Positions 19,101 to 28,154 of a stretch of 64,000 nucleotides of DNA are shown here, one piece after another. Below the pieces are notes generated by a model. That model did no database searches and had not been told where the DNA came from. It saw nothing but the letters and a program-made list of their open reading frames with translations. The translations under genes were made by a program, and so were the position numbers. Numbering within the stretch: position 1 is the stretch's first letter; each line of letters opens with the position of its first letter. The stretch is from Chitinophagaceae bacterium (lineage in GTDB: Bacteria > Bacteroidota > Bacteroidia > Chitinophagales > Chitinophagaceae): NCBI GenBank assembly GCA_016710165.1, contig JADJLJ010000004.1, positions 124,001 to 188,000 of the forward strand, read 5' to 3'.

Positions 19101-19364
19101 AATGTTAAAACAGCCTGTATGCAGGCTTGTCCTACACATGCCATCAGCTTTGGTAATGTGAATGATAAACAAAGCGATGTATACAAGATCAGGAACGTGG
19201 AGCAGAAACACCGCTCATTCTATGTGCTGGAGCAGTTACACGTTTTGCCCAATGTGAGTTACCTGGCAAAAGTTCGGAATACCGACAGGCATATTGGTGT
19301 GGAAGAAGGCCATGCAGAAAAGAAAGAAGGCGAAGTGAAAAAAGAAGTGAATGCACATCCATAA
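16158..19364 (+). CDS. actB: Alternative complex III subunit ActB, molybdopterin-like/Fe-S protein
   Basis: This is a 1068-residue protein. The twin-arginine motif RRDFLKYLG near residue 50 directs Tat export. Residues ~70-760 form a molybdopterin-oxidoreductase-like fold; in this family it no longer binds Mo. From ~799 on is a ferredoxin-type domain with four Cys clusters: CTGCSACVVAC, CQHCDNAPCENVCP, CIGTRYCANNCP and CSFCVQRL plus CMQACP. This is consistent with three 4Fe-4S and one 3Fe-4S centre. It is the periplasmic electron-transfer subunit linking ActC to ActA/ActE. It is followed by actC after a 106-bp gap containing an intergenic oligomer repeat. Confidence 0.95.
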   Translation: MSKKKYWQSFGELNQTASFQESTKNEFREELPPLADLDEKGILDAKAPRRDFLKYLGFSTAAAAVAASCEMPVRKAVPYLQKPDNIIPGVANYYASTYVNGGDTISVVVKQRDGRPIKIEGNELSSITKGGTNAQAQASVLDLYDNTRLRYPMQKNGKGFKEVPGFDAFDKMVGAELAGINGKPVVLLTSTVNSPSTLEIIKEFLAKYPGSRHVQYDEVSYSGMLLANEICYGKKAIPSYHFENAKVIVSLGADFLGTWLNPVEFSNQYAQNRKISGEKPTLSRHFHFESMMSMTGSNADDRFTHKPSETGAVALALLSQLGLSLAPQNITDKKLAKGIEKAAAALNAHKGEALVVCGSNDANIQMIVNAINEQIGANGKTINWAVTTNYKNGIDGDMAQLVSDMNAGTIGALLVHGVNPAYSYPNSKKFKDGLSKLVSVSFNGTMDETTELCKYIIPSHHWLESWGDAEPKTGYYSMIQPVINPLFKTRAFQTSLIRWSSAAGSMINDYETYFKTYWNAKLGGPDLYNKALQDGVVEPATMPVGTAAFNAGRLSDAVAGIGAIKTGKTEVVLYQKVSIGNGTQANNPWLQELPDPVSKVTWDNYVMMSPAMAKSLLGLDVMNQEGGNQSNYEVHPEKPVVKVTAENGAVVELPVIVLPGLNKDTIAIAVGYGRESANKEETANHIGRSAAGAGKNVYSMVNFNGTFQYSSMCLVEKTGRTYPLAQTQVHGFTESRPVIFETNLTSYIADPEAVLEEVNAERKILMYAGGTDFVKDATIYPDFEKPGIKWGMSIDLNTCTGCSACVVACTAENNVSVVGKMQVQRAHEMHWLRIDRYFTGDLENPDVIFQPMLCQHCDNAPCENVCPVAATNHSSEGLNQMTYNRCIGTRYCANNCPYKVRRFNWLDYTGADSFPDNQNPMVGTYMDESVLQMNDDLTRMVLNPDVTVRSRGVIEKCSFCVQRLQETKLEAKKQQDPTLVRNVKTACMQACPTHAISFGNVNDKQSDVYKIRNVEQKHRSFYVLEQLHVLPNVSYLAKVRNTDRHIGVEEGHAEKKEGEVKKEVNAHP

Positions 19365-19384
19365 GGGCATAAAAATCTGTGGAT

Positions 19385-19466
19385 ATCAAACCAAGTAAAA
19401 AATAAAAAGTAAAGATTAAAAAGCAGGACCCGTTCATCTTTTTGATCTTTGACTTTTGACTTTAAG
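19385..19466. repeat. Intergenic oligomer array (AAAGT/ACTTT words)
   Basis: The gap holds AAAAAGTAAAGATTAAAAAG on one side and repeats of TTTGACTTTTGACTTT on the other, forming loose inverted repeats. It is one of five similar low-complexity intergenic arrays in the window. Confidence 0.5.
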
Positions 19467-19470
19467 CAAT

Positions 19471-20925
19471 ATGTCATTACTGAAATACGAATCGCAACAA
19501 AGGGAGCCGCTGGTAGATGGTAATAAAGATTACCACCAGGTAACGGAAGATATCATTCGCCCCATTGAGATGAAACCAAGCCTTCTCTGGTATATAGGAT
19601 TTTATATCAGTGTGGGTTTACTTTTATTCGGGGTGTATAGTGTGTACCGGGAGGTTACCTATGGTATCGGCCAGTGGAATGTAAACAAGACCATCGGCTG
19701 GGGCTGGGACATCACCAACTTCGTATGGTGGGTGGGTATTGGTCACGCCGGAACGCTGATCTCTGCCATCCTTTTATTATTCCGCCAGGGCTGGAGAACA
19801 GGGGTGAACAGGGCCGCGGAAGCAATGACGATCTTTGCGGTAATGTGCGCCGGCCAGTTCCCGATCTGGCACATGGGCCGGGTATGGATGGCTTTCTTCG
19901 TATTGCCTTATCCGAATACACGTGGCCCGCTCTGGGTTAACTTCAATTCCCCGCTGTTGTGGGACGTATTTGCGATCTCAACTTATTTCACCGTTTCATT
20001 ATTGTTCTGGTACTCTGGTTTGCTGCCCGACCTGGCAACCGTACGTGACCGTGCTAAAACCAAGTTCCGCAAAATGTTCTATGGTGTTGCGTCTTTCGGC
20101 TGGACCGGGAGTACCAAACACTGGCAGCGTCATGAATCATTATCACTGGTATTGGCGGGCTTAAGTACGCCGCTGGTATTGTCGGTGCATACGATTGTAT
20201 CATTTGACTTTGCCACCTCGATCGTTCCGGGCTGGCATACCACCATCTTCCCTCCCTACTTTGTAGCGGGTGCCATCTTCAGCGGGTTTGCCATGGTGCA
20301 GACGCTGATGATCGTGGTGCGTAAAGTACTGAACCTGCAGGATTATATCACCCTGGGCCATATTGAGGCCATGAACAAGATCATTGTACTTACGGGAAGT
20401 ATCGTGGGTTGTGCCTATTTAACCGAGTTATTCATTGCCTGGTACGGGCAAAACCCATACGAATGGTATGCATTCAAAGAGAACCGTGCCAACTTATACA
20501 GCCCGTATGGCTGGAGCTACTGGCTGATGATGTTCTGTAACGTGGTGTCACCACAGTTGTTCTGGAGCCGTAAACTGAGAAGGAATATCACCGTTACCTT
20601 CTTCATGAGCATCATCGTGAACATCGGTATGTGGTTCGAACGTTTCGTGATCATTGTTACATCGGTGTACCGCGATTTCCTTCCTTCCTCCTGGAGTACC
20701 TATTACAGCCCCAGTATCTGGGAAATAGGTTTCTACCTCGGAACATTCGGTTTGTTCTTCACCTGCTTCTTCCTGTTTGCAAAATACTTCCCGGTAATTG
20801 CGGTGGCGGAGATCAAAGCGATATTAAAGACCAGCGGAGAGAATTATAAAGCAAAAATGACCGATATAGAGAAGGCGGATGCAGAGAAGTTTTATATTGA
20901 AGAAGTGTCACACGCACATCACTAA
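19471..20925 (+). CDS. actC: Alternative complex III subunit ActC, NrfD/PsrC-type quinol dehydrogenase
   Basis: This is a 484-residue protein starting at ATG 19471; the frame extends to a TTG 15 bases upstream inside repeat sequence. It has ten predicted membrane helices in the PsrC/NrfD arrangement, with conserved segments WNVNKTIGWGWDITNFVWWVGIGHAG and HTIVSFDFATSIVPGWHTTIFPPYFV. In ACIII the ActC and ActF subunits are paralogous membrane proteins. ActC carries the menaquinol-oxidation site and may contribute to proton movement. Spacing to actD is 34 bp. Confidence 0.94.
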   Translation: MSLLKYESQQREPLVDGNKDYHQVTEDIIRPIEMKPSLLWYIGFYISVGLLLFGVYSVYREVTYGIGQWNVNKTIGWGWDITNFVWWVGIGHAGTLISAILLLFRQGWRTGVNRAAEAMTIFAVMCAGQFPIWHMGRVWMAFFVLPYPNTRGPLWVNFNSPLLWDVFAISTYFTVSLLFWYSGLLPDLATVRDRAKTKFRKMFYGVASFGWTGSTKHWQRHESLSLVLAGLSTPLVLSVHTIVSFDFATSIVPGWHTTIFPPYFVAGAIFSGFAMVQTLMIVVRKVLNLQDYITLGHIEAMNKIIVLTGSIVGCAYLTELFIAWYGQNPYEWYAFKENRANLYSPYGWSYWLMMFCNVVSPQLFWSRKLRRNITVTFFMSIIVNIGMWFERFVIIVTSVYRDFLPSSWSTYYSPSIWEIGFYLGTFGLFFTCFFLFAKYFPVIAVAEIKAILKTSGENYKAKMTDIEKADAEKFYIEEVSHAHH

Positions 20926-20959
20926 AAATTAAAGGTTTAAGACGTTTAAAAGTTAATAT

Positions 20960-21550
20960 ATGGCTGGAGGAATTAAAAAATTTGTTGTAGGAACTTTTGA
21001 TGATGAAAAGGTATTGTTTCCTGCGGTGAAGAATGTTCGCAAGGCAGGATACAAGATACACGATGTGTACACCCCTTTTCCCGTGCATGGCCTCGATCAT
21101 GCCATGGGCATCCGTGAAACAAGCCTGCACACGGCAGGATTCATCTATGCCATCACCGGTACCACAACGGCGCTTACATTCATGACTTGGGTGTTTACCA
21201 AAGACTGGCCGCTGAATATCGGCGGTAAGCCGCACTTCGCATTGCCGGCCTGGATACCCATCACGTTTGAATTAACGGTGCTGTTCTCGGCCGTAGGCAT
21301 GGTACTTACTTTTTGTTACCTGTGCAACCTGGCACCCTTTGTTAAGAAACATCATTTTCATCCAAGGGCCACCGACGACCTGTTTGTGATGGCCATTGAA
21401 TGTACCGGTAAGACCAATGATGCCGAAGTACAGTCTTTTTTAAAGAACGCAGGGGCTCAGGAAGTGAATGTTCAGGAAGTGGAGACCGGCTGGTGGATCG
21501 GGACCTATGATAAAACACAAAAGTTGTATAAAGAAGAAAAAGGGTATTAA
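20960..21550 (+). CDS. actD: Alternative complex III subunit ActD
   Basis: This is a 196-residue DUF3341 protein. The N-terminus is a soluble alpha/beta domain (VVGTFDDEKVLFPAVKNVR..GYKIHDVYTPFPVHG). Two membrane helices follow around residues 60-85 and 95-118, then a C-terminal soluble extension with an HPRATDDLFVMAIE stretch. This matches the known ActD architecture. It is a structural membrane subunit of the complex. It precedes actE by 60 bp. Confidence 0.93.
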   Translation: MAGGIKKFVVGTFDDEKVLFPAVKNVRKAGYKIHDVYTPFPVHGLDHAMGIRETSLHTAGFIYAITGTTTALTFMTWVFTKDWPLNIGGKPHFALPAWIPITFELTVLFSAVGMVLTFCYLCNLAPFVKKHHFHPRATDDLFVMAIECTGKTNDAEVQSFLKNAGAQEVNVQEVETGWWIGTYDKTQKLYKEEKGY

Positions 21551-21610
21551 CAGAACAAAGAAGGGAAAAGGAATACTATTTCCTGCTTAATAATAAAGAA
21601 GTTTATCAGA

Positions 21611-22249
21611 ATGAAAAAAACAGCCATCATAGCAACACTGGTCCTTACAACAGCGGTTGTGTTCACCAGTTGCGACAGCAAACGGCAGCCAGGTAAAATA
21701 TACATCCCCGACATGGCGTACAGCCGTGCATACGAAAGCTATGCAGAAAGGGACTCTGCCATATTTACCACAGACCCGAATGATGCAGGGCATAAGATAT
21801 TCTATAACAATATGGCGCCGGCCGGTACCATTGGCAGGGGAGAGCAGTTCCCTTTCAATATACCAAACGACAGTAACGGACTGATAAACCTGAGCGCCCA
21901 GGTAAAAAATCCACTGGCTCCCCTGACCGGTAAGGAACTGGAAGAAGCGGGCAGGCTGTTCAATATCAATTGTGCCGTTTGCCATGGAGCAAAAGGAGAA
22001 GCCAATGGCCCCCTTGCACCAAAAGTGGGTGGTGTGAAAAGCATCATTGCCTTGTCACCTACCTACAGCGACGGACGGATATTCTTTATAATGACCTACG
22101 GGCAGAACAACATGGGAAGTTATGCTTCGCAGCTGAGCAGGGAACAACGCTGGAGGATCGTGCAGTACATACGCACACTGGAACCAAAAACAGCTGCCCC
22201 GGCAGTTGATGCAGCACCAAAAACAGACAGTGCTGCAGTAAAAAAATAA
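21611..22249 (+). CDS. actE: Alternative complex III subunit ActE, monoheme cytochrome c lipoprotein
   Basis: This is a 212-residue protein with a type II signal peptide ending VVFTSCDSK, so it is lipid-anchored. A single heme motif CAVCH lies near residue 120, preceded by GRLFNINC; the axial Met is probably in the later YGQNNMGSYASQL segment. ActE transfers electrons from ActA to the terminal oxidase. A Pro/Ala/Lys-rich C-terminal tail follows. Confidence 0.93.
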   Translation: MKKTAIIATLVLTTAVVFTSCDSKRQPGKIYIPDMAYSRAYESYAERDSAIFTTDPNDAGHKIFYNNMAPAGTIGRGEQFPFNIPNDSNGLINLSAQVKNPLAPLTGKELEEAGRLFNINCAVCHGAKGEANGPLAPKVGGVKSIIALSPTYSDGRIFFIMTYGQNNMGSYASQLSREQRWRIVQYIRTLEPKTAAPAVDAAPKTDSAAVKK

Positions 22250-22281
22250 TAAATAACGAATTCACTTAAAATAAAGATCAG

Positions 22282-23535
22282 ATGGATCATCAATTTCAAC
22301 TACCGGGCAGTTATAAAAAGTGGACGTATGGCCTTATTGGCGCCGGTGTAATCGCATTGTTGTATGGATTTATCATGTTTCACCCGTTAGCACATGCAGG
22401 GCATGGCGAAAATGTGAACAGCACCCGTTTCTGGGCCGTGCTTTTACAGAACAGCGTATTCTTTTTGCTGGTGGTGAACGCAGCCATGTTCTTTATTTGT
22501 GTTACCACCATGGCCATGGCCGGCTGGGTGGTTGCTTTCCGGAGGGTCTCAGAAGCCATCTCAAGCGTAGTGCCCATTTTAGGGGTCATTACTTTTGTTA
22601 TTTTAATGGCCATCGTATTTGGCGGCCGTACAGACATCTATCACTGGCTGGATACAGAGGCCGTTGCAAAAGACCATATTTTAAATGGGAAGAGCGGATT
22701 CCTGAATGCCAAGTTCTATGCCATCTGGTCTTTCCTTACCATTTTCCTTTGGTGGTTCCTGGGCAGGAAGATGAGAAGCCTGAGCCTGGAAAGCGATAAG
22801 AAAGGGCCCATGGATTATGAGACCGGGAAGAAATGGATATGGAACAATACCGTTTGGGCTTCTTTATACTGCGTGGTGTTTACCCTTACCGTAGCCTCCA
22901 CCATACCATGGCTCTGGCTGATGAGTATTGATGCACACTGGTACAGTACCATGTACAGCTGGTACACATTCGCCAGCACATTTGTATCCGGTATGTCGCT
23001 GATCGCTTTGTTCGTGATCTATTTAAAGAACCGCAACCAGTTGCCTTATGTTACCGAAGAGCATCTTCATGACCTGGGTAAATTCATGTTTGCGTTCTCT
23101 GTTTTCTGGACATACCTGTGGTTCTCGCAGTACATGCTGATCTGGTACAGTAACCAGCCGGAAGAGACCAAGTATTTTATTGAGCGGATAGGAACGGCAG
23201 AAAAAGCAGGCCCGTATAAAGGCCTCTTCTTCTTCAACCTGATCGTGAACTTCCTTTGCCCGTTGCTGATATTGATGAGGAGGGGAACCAAAAGGAACTG
23301 GACCATGGTCACCATCATGGCGGTGCTCATCATCTTCGGTCACTGGATAGACCTTTACCAGATGGTGATGCCGGGAACACTGCATGAACATTTTCAACTG
23401 ATGCCGTTTGAATTCGGGGTTGCCTGTTTCTTCATCGGGCTGATCATGTGGGGAGTGGGAAATTACCTGACCAGGCATTCCCTGCTGGTAAAGAATCATC
23501 CTTTCCTGAAAGAAAGCATGATCCATCATACCTAA
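22282..23535 (+). CDS. actF: Alternative complex III subunit ActF
   Basis: This is a 417-residue integral membrane protein with about ten helices, paralogous to ActC and lacking cofactors. Motifs such as FVLLLVVNAAMFF-like early helices, TIPWLWLMSIDAHWYSTMYS and the C-terminal GHWIDLYQMVMPG are typical of ActF. It forms the second half of the membrane core. It ends the act cluster; coxB follows after 95 bp. Confidence 0.93.
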   Translation: MDHQFQLPGSYKKWTYGLIGAGVIALLYGFIMFHPLAHAGHGENVNSTRFWAVLLQNSVFFLLVVNAAMFFICVTTMAMAGWVVAFRRVSEAISSVVPILGVITFVILMAIVFGGRTDIYHWLDTEAVAKDHILNGKSGFLNAKFYAIWSFLTIFLWWFLGRKMRSLSLESDKKGPMDYETGKKWIWNNTVWASLYCVVFTLTVASTIPWLWLMSIDAHWYSTMYSWYTFASTFVSGMSLIALFVIYLKNRNQLPYVTEEHLHDLGKFMFAFSVFWTYLWFSQYMLIWYSNQPEETKYFIERIGTAEKAGPYKGLFFFNLIVNFLCPLLILMRRGTKRNWTMVTIMAVLIIFGHWIDLYQMVMPGTLHEHFQLMPFEFGVACFFIGLIMWGVGNYLTRHSLLVKNHPFLKESMIHHT

Positions 23536-23630
23536 ACATTCCGTTGCTTTTGTAACAGAAGGCAGTTGAATGGGGAACCAAGTTTTTAAACAAGAGACCA
23601 GAATAATATTTACAGAAAATAACTTTGAAT

Positions 23631-24683
23631 ATGAAGGAGTTTTTAATGGTAGTTTTAGGCACGTTGATCTTCGTGGTCATCTTCCAGATTGCGAAAGCCA
23701 GTGAGTATGTGAGTGTGTTAAAGGGTGAGGAAAAGACCCGTAAACAGAATAACCGCATCAATGCCTTTTTACTGATGGGGCTGCTGGTGTTTGGTTTGAT
23801 CGGGGTCTGGTACTGCAATGAATTGTTTTACGGTAAAACACTTTTTCCACAGGGTTCTGCATCGGTAGAAGGAGAAAGCCAGGACCAGATGTTTATGATT
23901 ACAACGGCCGTAACCGGGGTTGTTTTTGTCCTTACACAGGTTTTATTGTTCTGGTTTTCGTATAAATACCAGGAGTCTGATAACCGCAAAGCGTTCTATT
24001 ATCCGCATAATACCAAACTGGAATTAATATGGACGACTGTTCCAGCCATCTTTCTTACCGTGCTGGTTGTATTTGGTTTAAAGTATTGGTTCAAGGTCAC
24101 TGCTGATGCACCAAAAAATGCTATTGTTGTGGAAGTTACAGGTCACCAGTTTGCCTGGGAATTCCGGTACCCGGGAGCTGATAAAATGTTAGGTAAAAAG
24201 GATTACAAGCTCACCACATCAAAAAATAACCTGGGCGTTGACTTTAATGACCCGGCAAGCAAGGACGATATTCATGTGAATACCACCATGCATATCCCGG
24301 TAGGCGTACCGGTAAAAATGGTGATCAATTCACAGGACGTGATCCATGATGTGGGCCTCCCTCATTTCCGTATGAAAATGGATGCGGTGCCGGGCATTCC
24401 CACCACCCAATGGTTTACACCAAAATATACTACCGCTGAGATGAAGCAGAAAACGGGCAATCCCGATTTTACGTATGAAATAGCCTGCGACCAGTTGTGC
24501 GGGGCCAACCACTTTGCCATGCGGGGAGTGATCATTGTGGAAACAATGGAAGAATACAAAAAATGGCTGGCCGAACAAACACCTGAATACGTGAGTCTTT
24601 TTGAGAAAAAGGCCTCACAGCCTGCTGTGCCGGACAGTGCCGCAGCAAAACAAACAGCACAGGCATTGCCTGTAAATAAATAA
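23631..24683 (+). CDS. coxB: Cytochrome c oxidase subunit II
   Basis: The start at ATG 23631 gives 350 residues; a TTG 6 bases upstream is in frame. Three hydrophobic segments occur near residues 5-25, 45-62 and 85-105, with another at 125-145. The periplasmic cupredoxin domain begins VEVTGHQFAWEFRYPG and carries the CuA site (His in HDVGLPHFR; CDQLCGANHFAM near residue 285). It accepts electrons from ActE or a soluble cytochrome. The C-terminus is an Ala/Gln-rich tail. Confidence 0.95.
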   Translation: MKEFLMVVLGTLIFVVIFQIAKASEYVSVLKGEEKTRKQNNRINAFLLMGLLVFGLIGVWYCNELFYGKTLFPQGSASVEGESQDQMFMITTAVTGVVFVLTQVLLFWFSYKYQESDNRKAFYYPHNTKLELIWTTVPAIFLTVLVVFGLKYWFKVTADAPKNAIVVEVTGHQFAWEFRYPGADKMLGKKDYKLTTSKNNLGVDFNDPASKDDIHVNTTMHIPVGVPVKMVINSQDVIHDVGLPHFRMKMDAVPGIPTTQWFTPKYTTAEMKQKTGNPDFTYEIACDQLCGANHFAMRGVIIVETMEEYKKWLAEQTPEYVSLFEKKASQPAVPDSAAAKQTAQALPVNK

Positions 24684-24693
24684 TTAACCGGGT

Positions 24694-24725
24694 CCCGATA
24701 GCCCTGCCGGCAGGCAGGTATCGGG
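24694..24725. repeat. Hairpin between coxB and coxA carrying a CCTGCC palindrome
   Basis: CCCGATA at 24694 and TATCGGG at 24719 enclose CCTGCCGGCAGGCAGG, giving a long stem. There is no T-run, so it may modulate message stability rather than terminate. It is copy 2 of the dispersed palindrome. Confidence 0.65.
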
Positions 24726-24744
24726 AAGAAAAAAAAGCAAGAAA

Positions 24745-26544
24745 ATGAGCGTAGCTACATTACAGCATTCAGATGTTCACGGAGCACACGATGCACATCA
24801 TGAACATCACCACCACGAAACGTTTATAACCAAATACGTTTTCAGCCAGGATCATAAAATGATCGCCAGGCAGTTTTTGATAACGGGTATAATATGGGCC
24901 ATCATCGGTGGTATGTTCTCTGTTGTATTCCGTTTGCAATTGGGCTATCCGGAATCTACCTTCCCCTGGCTGGAAGATATTTTTGGCCATTGGGCTGCAG
25001 GGGGTAAACTTAAACCTGAATTTTATTATGCACTGGTTACCATGCATGGAACCATCCTGGTATTCTTTGTATTAACGGCCGGCCTGAGCGGAACCTTCGC
25101 AAACTTTCTTATACCGTTGCAGATCGGTGCAAGAGATATGGCTTCGCCTTTCTTAAATATGCTGAGCTACTGGTTCTTCTTTCTTGCTTCCATCATCATG
25201 TTCTGCTCTTTGTTTGTTCAAACAGGACCTGCCAGCGGTGGCTGGACAATTTATCCTCCCTTGAGTGCACTTGGTGATGCATCAAGCGGAAGTAAAATAG
25301 GGATGGACCTTTGGCTGGTCAGTATGGCCATGTTCATTGTTTCGTCTTTATTAGGGGGCCTTAATTATATTACTACCATCTTGAACATGCGTACAAAAGG
25401 AATGAGCATGACCCGTTTGCCTCTTACAATATGGGCCCTGTTCTTTACTGCTGTACTCGGTGTTCTTTCTTTCCCGGTGCTTTTATCTGGCGCTATCCTG
25501 TTATTGTTCGACCGGAACCTGGGAACAAGTTTTTATTTAAGTGATATTGTTATTGCAGGTAAGATCTTACCGAACGAAGGCGGAAGCGCCATCTTATTCC
25601 AGCATCTTTTCTGGTTCCTCGGGCATCCCGAAGTATACATCATCTTATTGCCGGCCATGGGTATGAGTTCGGAGATCATCAGTGTGAACAGCCGTAAGCC
25701 GATATTTGGTTACATGGCCATGGTGGGTTCATTGTTTGCCATTGCCATACTTGCATTCCTGGTATGGGCACACCATATGTTTGTAACGGGGCTCAATCCT
25801 TTCCTCGGATCTGTCTTCGTACTGCTTACTTTACTTATTGCGGTACCATCCGCTATCAAAGTATTTAACTGGCTTACCACTTTATGGAGGGGAAGTATCC
25901 GCTTTACACCGGGTATGCTGTTTGCCATTGGATTTGTAAGCTTATTCATCAGCGGCGGGTTAACGGGTATCTACCTGGGAAACTCTGCGCTTGACCTTCA
26001 CCTGCACGATACGTATTTTGTAGTTGCTCACTTCCATATCGTAATGGGTGTGGCATCTTTCTTCGGTATGTTCGCAGGGGTATACCACTGGTTCCCTAAA
26101 ATGTTTGGCCGTTACCTGAACAATACGATGGCATACATACATTTCTGGGTTACCATTGTGGGAGCTTACCTGATCTTCTGGCCCATGCACTACGAAGGGC
26201 TTGCCGGTATGCCACGCCGCTATTATGATTATTCCAACTGGGAATCATTTAAAATGTTTGGCGGACTGAATGAATTCATAAGTTTTGTTGCCATGGTCGT
26301 ATTTGCTGCGCAGTTGTTGTTTGTATTCAATTTCTTCTACAGCATTTTCAAAGGAAGAAAGGTTACCACTTCAAATCCATGGGGTTCCAATACACTGGAA
26401 TGGACAACACCGATCAAGCCTGGCCATGGTAACTGGGTTGGCGAGATCCCGGAAGTGCATCGTGGTGCGTATGATTATGGTAAGGACGGAAAAGAATTCA
26501 TTCCGCAGAATACACCGGTGGGCGAGAATGAATCACGCCACTGA
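24745..26544 (+). CDS. coxA: Cytochrome c oxidase subunit I
   Basis: This is a 599-residue heme-copper oxidase catalytic subunit. A His-rich N-terminal tail (HDAHHEHHHHE) precedes 12 helices. Seen are the low-spin heme His in TMHGTILVF, the CuB/cross-linked region HPEVYI near residue 293, HHMF, and HDTYFVVAHFHIVMG near residue 421 with the heme a3 and heme a ligands. It reduces O2 to water at the end of the chain fed by ACIII. The His-rich tail may bind metal, though that is inference. Confidence 0.96.
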   Translation: MSVATLQHSDVHGAHDAHHEHHHHETFITKYVFSQDHKMIARQFLITGIIWAIIGGMFSVVFRLQLGYPESTFPWLEDIFGHWAAGGKLKPEFYYALVTMHGTILVFFVLTAGLSGTFANFLIPLQIGARDMASPFLNMLSYWFFFLASIIMFCSLFVQTGPASGGWTIYPPLSALGDASSGSKIGMDLWLVSMAMFIVSSLLGGLNYITTILNMRTKGMSMTRLPLTIWALFFTAVLGVLSFPVLLSGAILLLFDRNLGTSFYLSDIVIAGKILPNEGGSAILFQHLFWFLGHPEVYIILLPAMGMSSEIISVNSRKPIFGYMAMVGSLFAIAILAFLVWAHHMFVTGLNPFLGSVFVLLTLLIAVPSAIKVFNWLTTLWRGSIRFTPGMLFAIGFVSLFISGGLTGIYLGNSALDLHLHDTYFVVAHFHIVMGVASFFGMFAGVYHWFPKMFGRYLNNTMAYIHFWVTIVGAYLIFWPMHYEGLAGMPRRYYDYSNWESFKMFGGLNEFISFVAMVVFAAQLLFVFNFFYSIFKGRKVTTSNPWGSNTLEWTTPIKPGHGNWVGEIPEVHRGAYDYGKDGKEFIPQNTPVGENESRH

Positions 26545-26631
26545 CCGGGAGTGAATACGGAAGCGGTGAAGCTGAATTGACGCGTAATAAAATAAAGATT
26601 TTTGAAAAGCATAGAACCGGAGCATACCGCC

Positions 26632-27540
26632 ATGAGCAACTCAACCTCGTTTAAGCTGGTGAGTAAAGTGAAAGATTACTTTCAGCTTATCAAGTTCACG
26701 TTGAGCTTCATGGTAGTGTTCAGTACGGTGGTTGCCTTTTTAATTGCACCCAACGAACAGTTCTATGTACGGGATAAAATAACATCAGTTCTTTTACTTT
26801 TTGTTGCAGGAATGCTGGTGACCGGTTCGGCAAATGCCATTAACCAGTTGCTGGAAAAGACATCCGATGCATTGATGAAGCGTACGGCCAAAAGACCGGT
26901 TGCCAGTGGCAGAATGGGTATGCAGGAGGCCGGGATCTTTGCCTTCCTCACAGGAGGCGCCGGGGTATTCATGATGTGGTGGTATTTCAACGTGGAAAGC
27001 GCCCTGGTGAGTTTATTCAGCCTGTTCTTGTACGGCTTTATTTACACACCCCTGAAGAAGGTCAATTCTGTTTCTGTGCTTGTTGGCGCTGTCCCGGGGG
27101 CCCTGCCCTGTTTGATCGGATGGCTTGCTGCTTTTGGAAACGGAACCATTGCATGGACAGGCGGTTGGGTGTTATTTGGCATCCAGTTCCTTTGGCAGTT
27201 CCCGCATTTTTGGGCAATAGCCTGGCTGGCGCATAAAGATTATACAACAGCAGGGTTCAAACTGTTGCCGGCAGACAAAGGACCAACCCGGTTCACCGCC
27301 ATGCAAAGTATCATTTACAGTGCATTGATGATACCGATGGGGCTCCTGCCGTATTATACCGGCATCAGCGGGTTATCAAGCCTGTTTGTTTTGCTGGGCT
27401 GCAACGGGTGGATGGTTTTTGTGAGCATAATATTATTCATCCGCATGGATGCAAAAAGCGCCCGAAGGGTAATGTTCAGTTCTTATTTTTATTTAATGAT
27501 CGTTTTGCTGGCATTGTTTGCAGACAGGACGGTTCATTAA
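26632..27540 (+). CDS. ctaB: Heme O synthase (protoheme IX farnesyltransferase)
   Basis: The start at ATG 26632 gives 302 residues; the frame also reads from a TTG 30 bases upstream. It has seven to nine membrane helices. The polyprenyl-diphosphate site is NAINQLLEKTSDALMKRT followed by KRPVASGRM; here the usual N..D..DxxM pattern is relaxed to ..LEKTSDALM. A second loop is WAIAWLAHKDYTTAGFKLLP. It farnesylates heme b to heme O for the oxidase encoded on either side. Confidence 0.93.
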   Translation: MSNSTSFKLVSKVKDYFQLIKFTLSFMVVFSTVVAFLIAPNEQFYVRDKITSVLLLFVAGMLVTGSANAINQLLEKTSDALMKRTAKRPVASGRMGMQEAGIFAFLTGGAGVFMMWWYFNVESALVSLFSLFLYGFIYTPLKKVNSVSVLVGAVPGALPCLIGWLAAFGNGTIAWTGGWVLFGIQFLWQFPHFWAIAWLAHKDYTTAGFKLLPADKGPTRFTAMQSIIYSALMIPMGLLPYYTGISGLSSLFVLLGCNGWMVFVSIILFIRMDAKSARRVMFSSYFYLMIVLLALFADRTVH

Positions 27541-27585
27541 AGCCGGAAAGTTAAATTAATAAATACCCGTAAGGGACAAAGAGAT

Positions 27586-28152
27586 ATGAGTAGCGTGGTA
27601 ATGGAACAACGAAAAAAAATTCATCCGCATAAGTTTACCCTGTGGGTGGGCATTGGAAGCCTGGTGATGATGTTTGCAGGGTTAACAAGTGCTTATATAG
27701 TAAAACGAAACCAGGCCAACTGGCAGACATTTGAACTGCCGCAGATATTCTGGTACAGTACGGTTGCTATTTTACTGAGCAGTGTGACCATTTACCTGGC
27801 GGAGAAAGCGTTTAAGCAGCGGGAGATGAAGAAGTACAGGCAGTTACTGGCCATTACCGTGGCTCTGGGAGTTCTTTTCATGGTTTCACAGGGGCTGGGT
27901 TTTCAGCAGTTATGGGCAAGGGGAATTACGCTGCAGTCAAATGTATCGTACTCTTTTTTGTATGTGATCGTTGGTCTCCATGGAATGCATGTGCTGGGTG
28001 GAGTGATCGCTATGCTGTTCCTGTTTGCCAGGGCATTCAGCAGCAGGATAAGGATCTACAACAGCGTGCCGGTTGAACTGGTAAGCATCTACTGGCATTT
28101 TGTAGATGTGCTCTGGATATATTTATTGATCTTTTTAATGATGATACGATAA
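27586..28152 (+). CDS. Cytochrome c oxidase subunit III family protein (short form)
   Basis: This is a 188-residue protein with five helices (residues ~20-40, 60-78, 90-110, 125-150 and 165-185). The conserved GLHGMHVLGGVIA and VSIYWHFVDVLWIYL motifs identify a subunit III-like fold. It lies between ctaB and a second, longer subunit III gene. Tandem subunit III-like genes are common in Bacteroidota cox operons, and one may replace the missing helices of the other. Confidence 0.9.
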   Translation: MSSVVMEQRKKIHPHKFTLWVGIGSLVMMFAGLTSAYIVKRNQANWQTFELPQIFWYSTVAILLSSVTIYLAEKAFKQREMKKYRQLLAITVALGVLFMVSQGLGFQQLWARGITLQSNVSYSFLYVIVGLHGMHVLGGVIAMLFLFARAFSSRIRIYNSVPVELVSIYWHFVDVLWIYLLIFLMMIR

Positions 28153-28154
28153 GC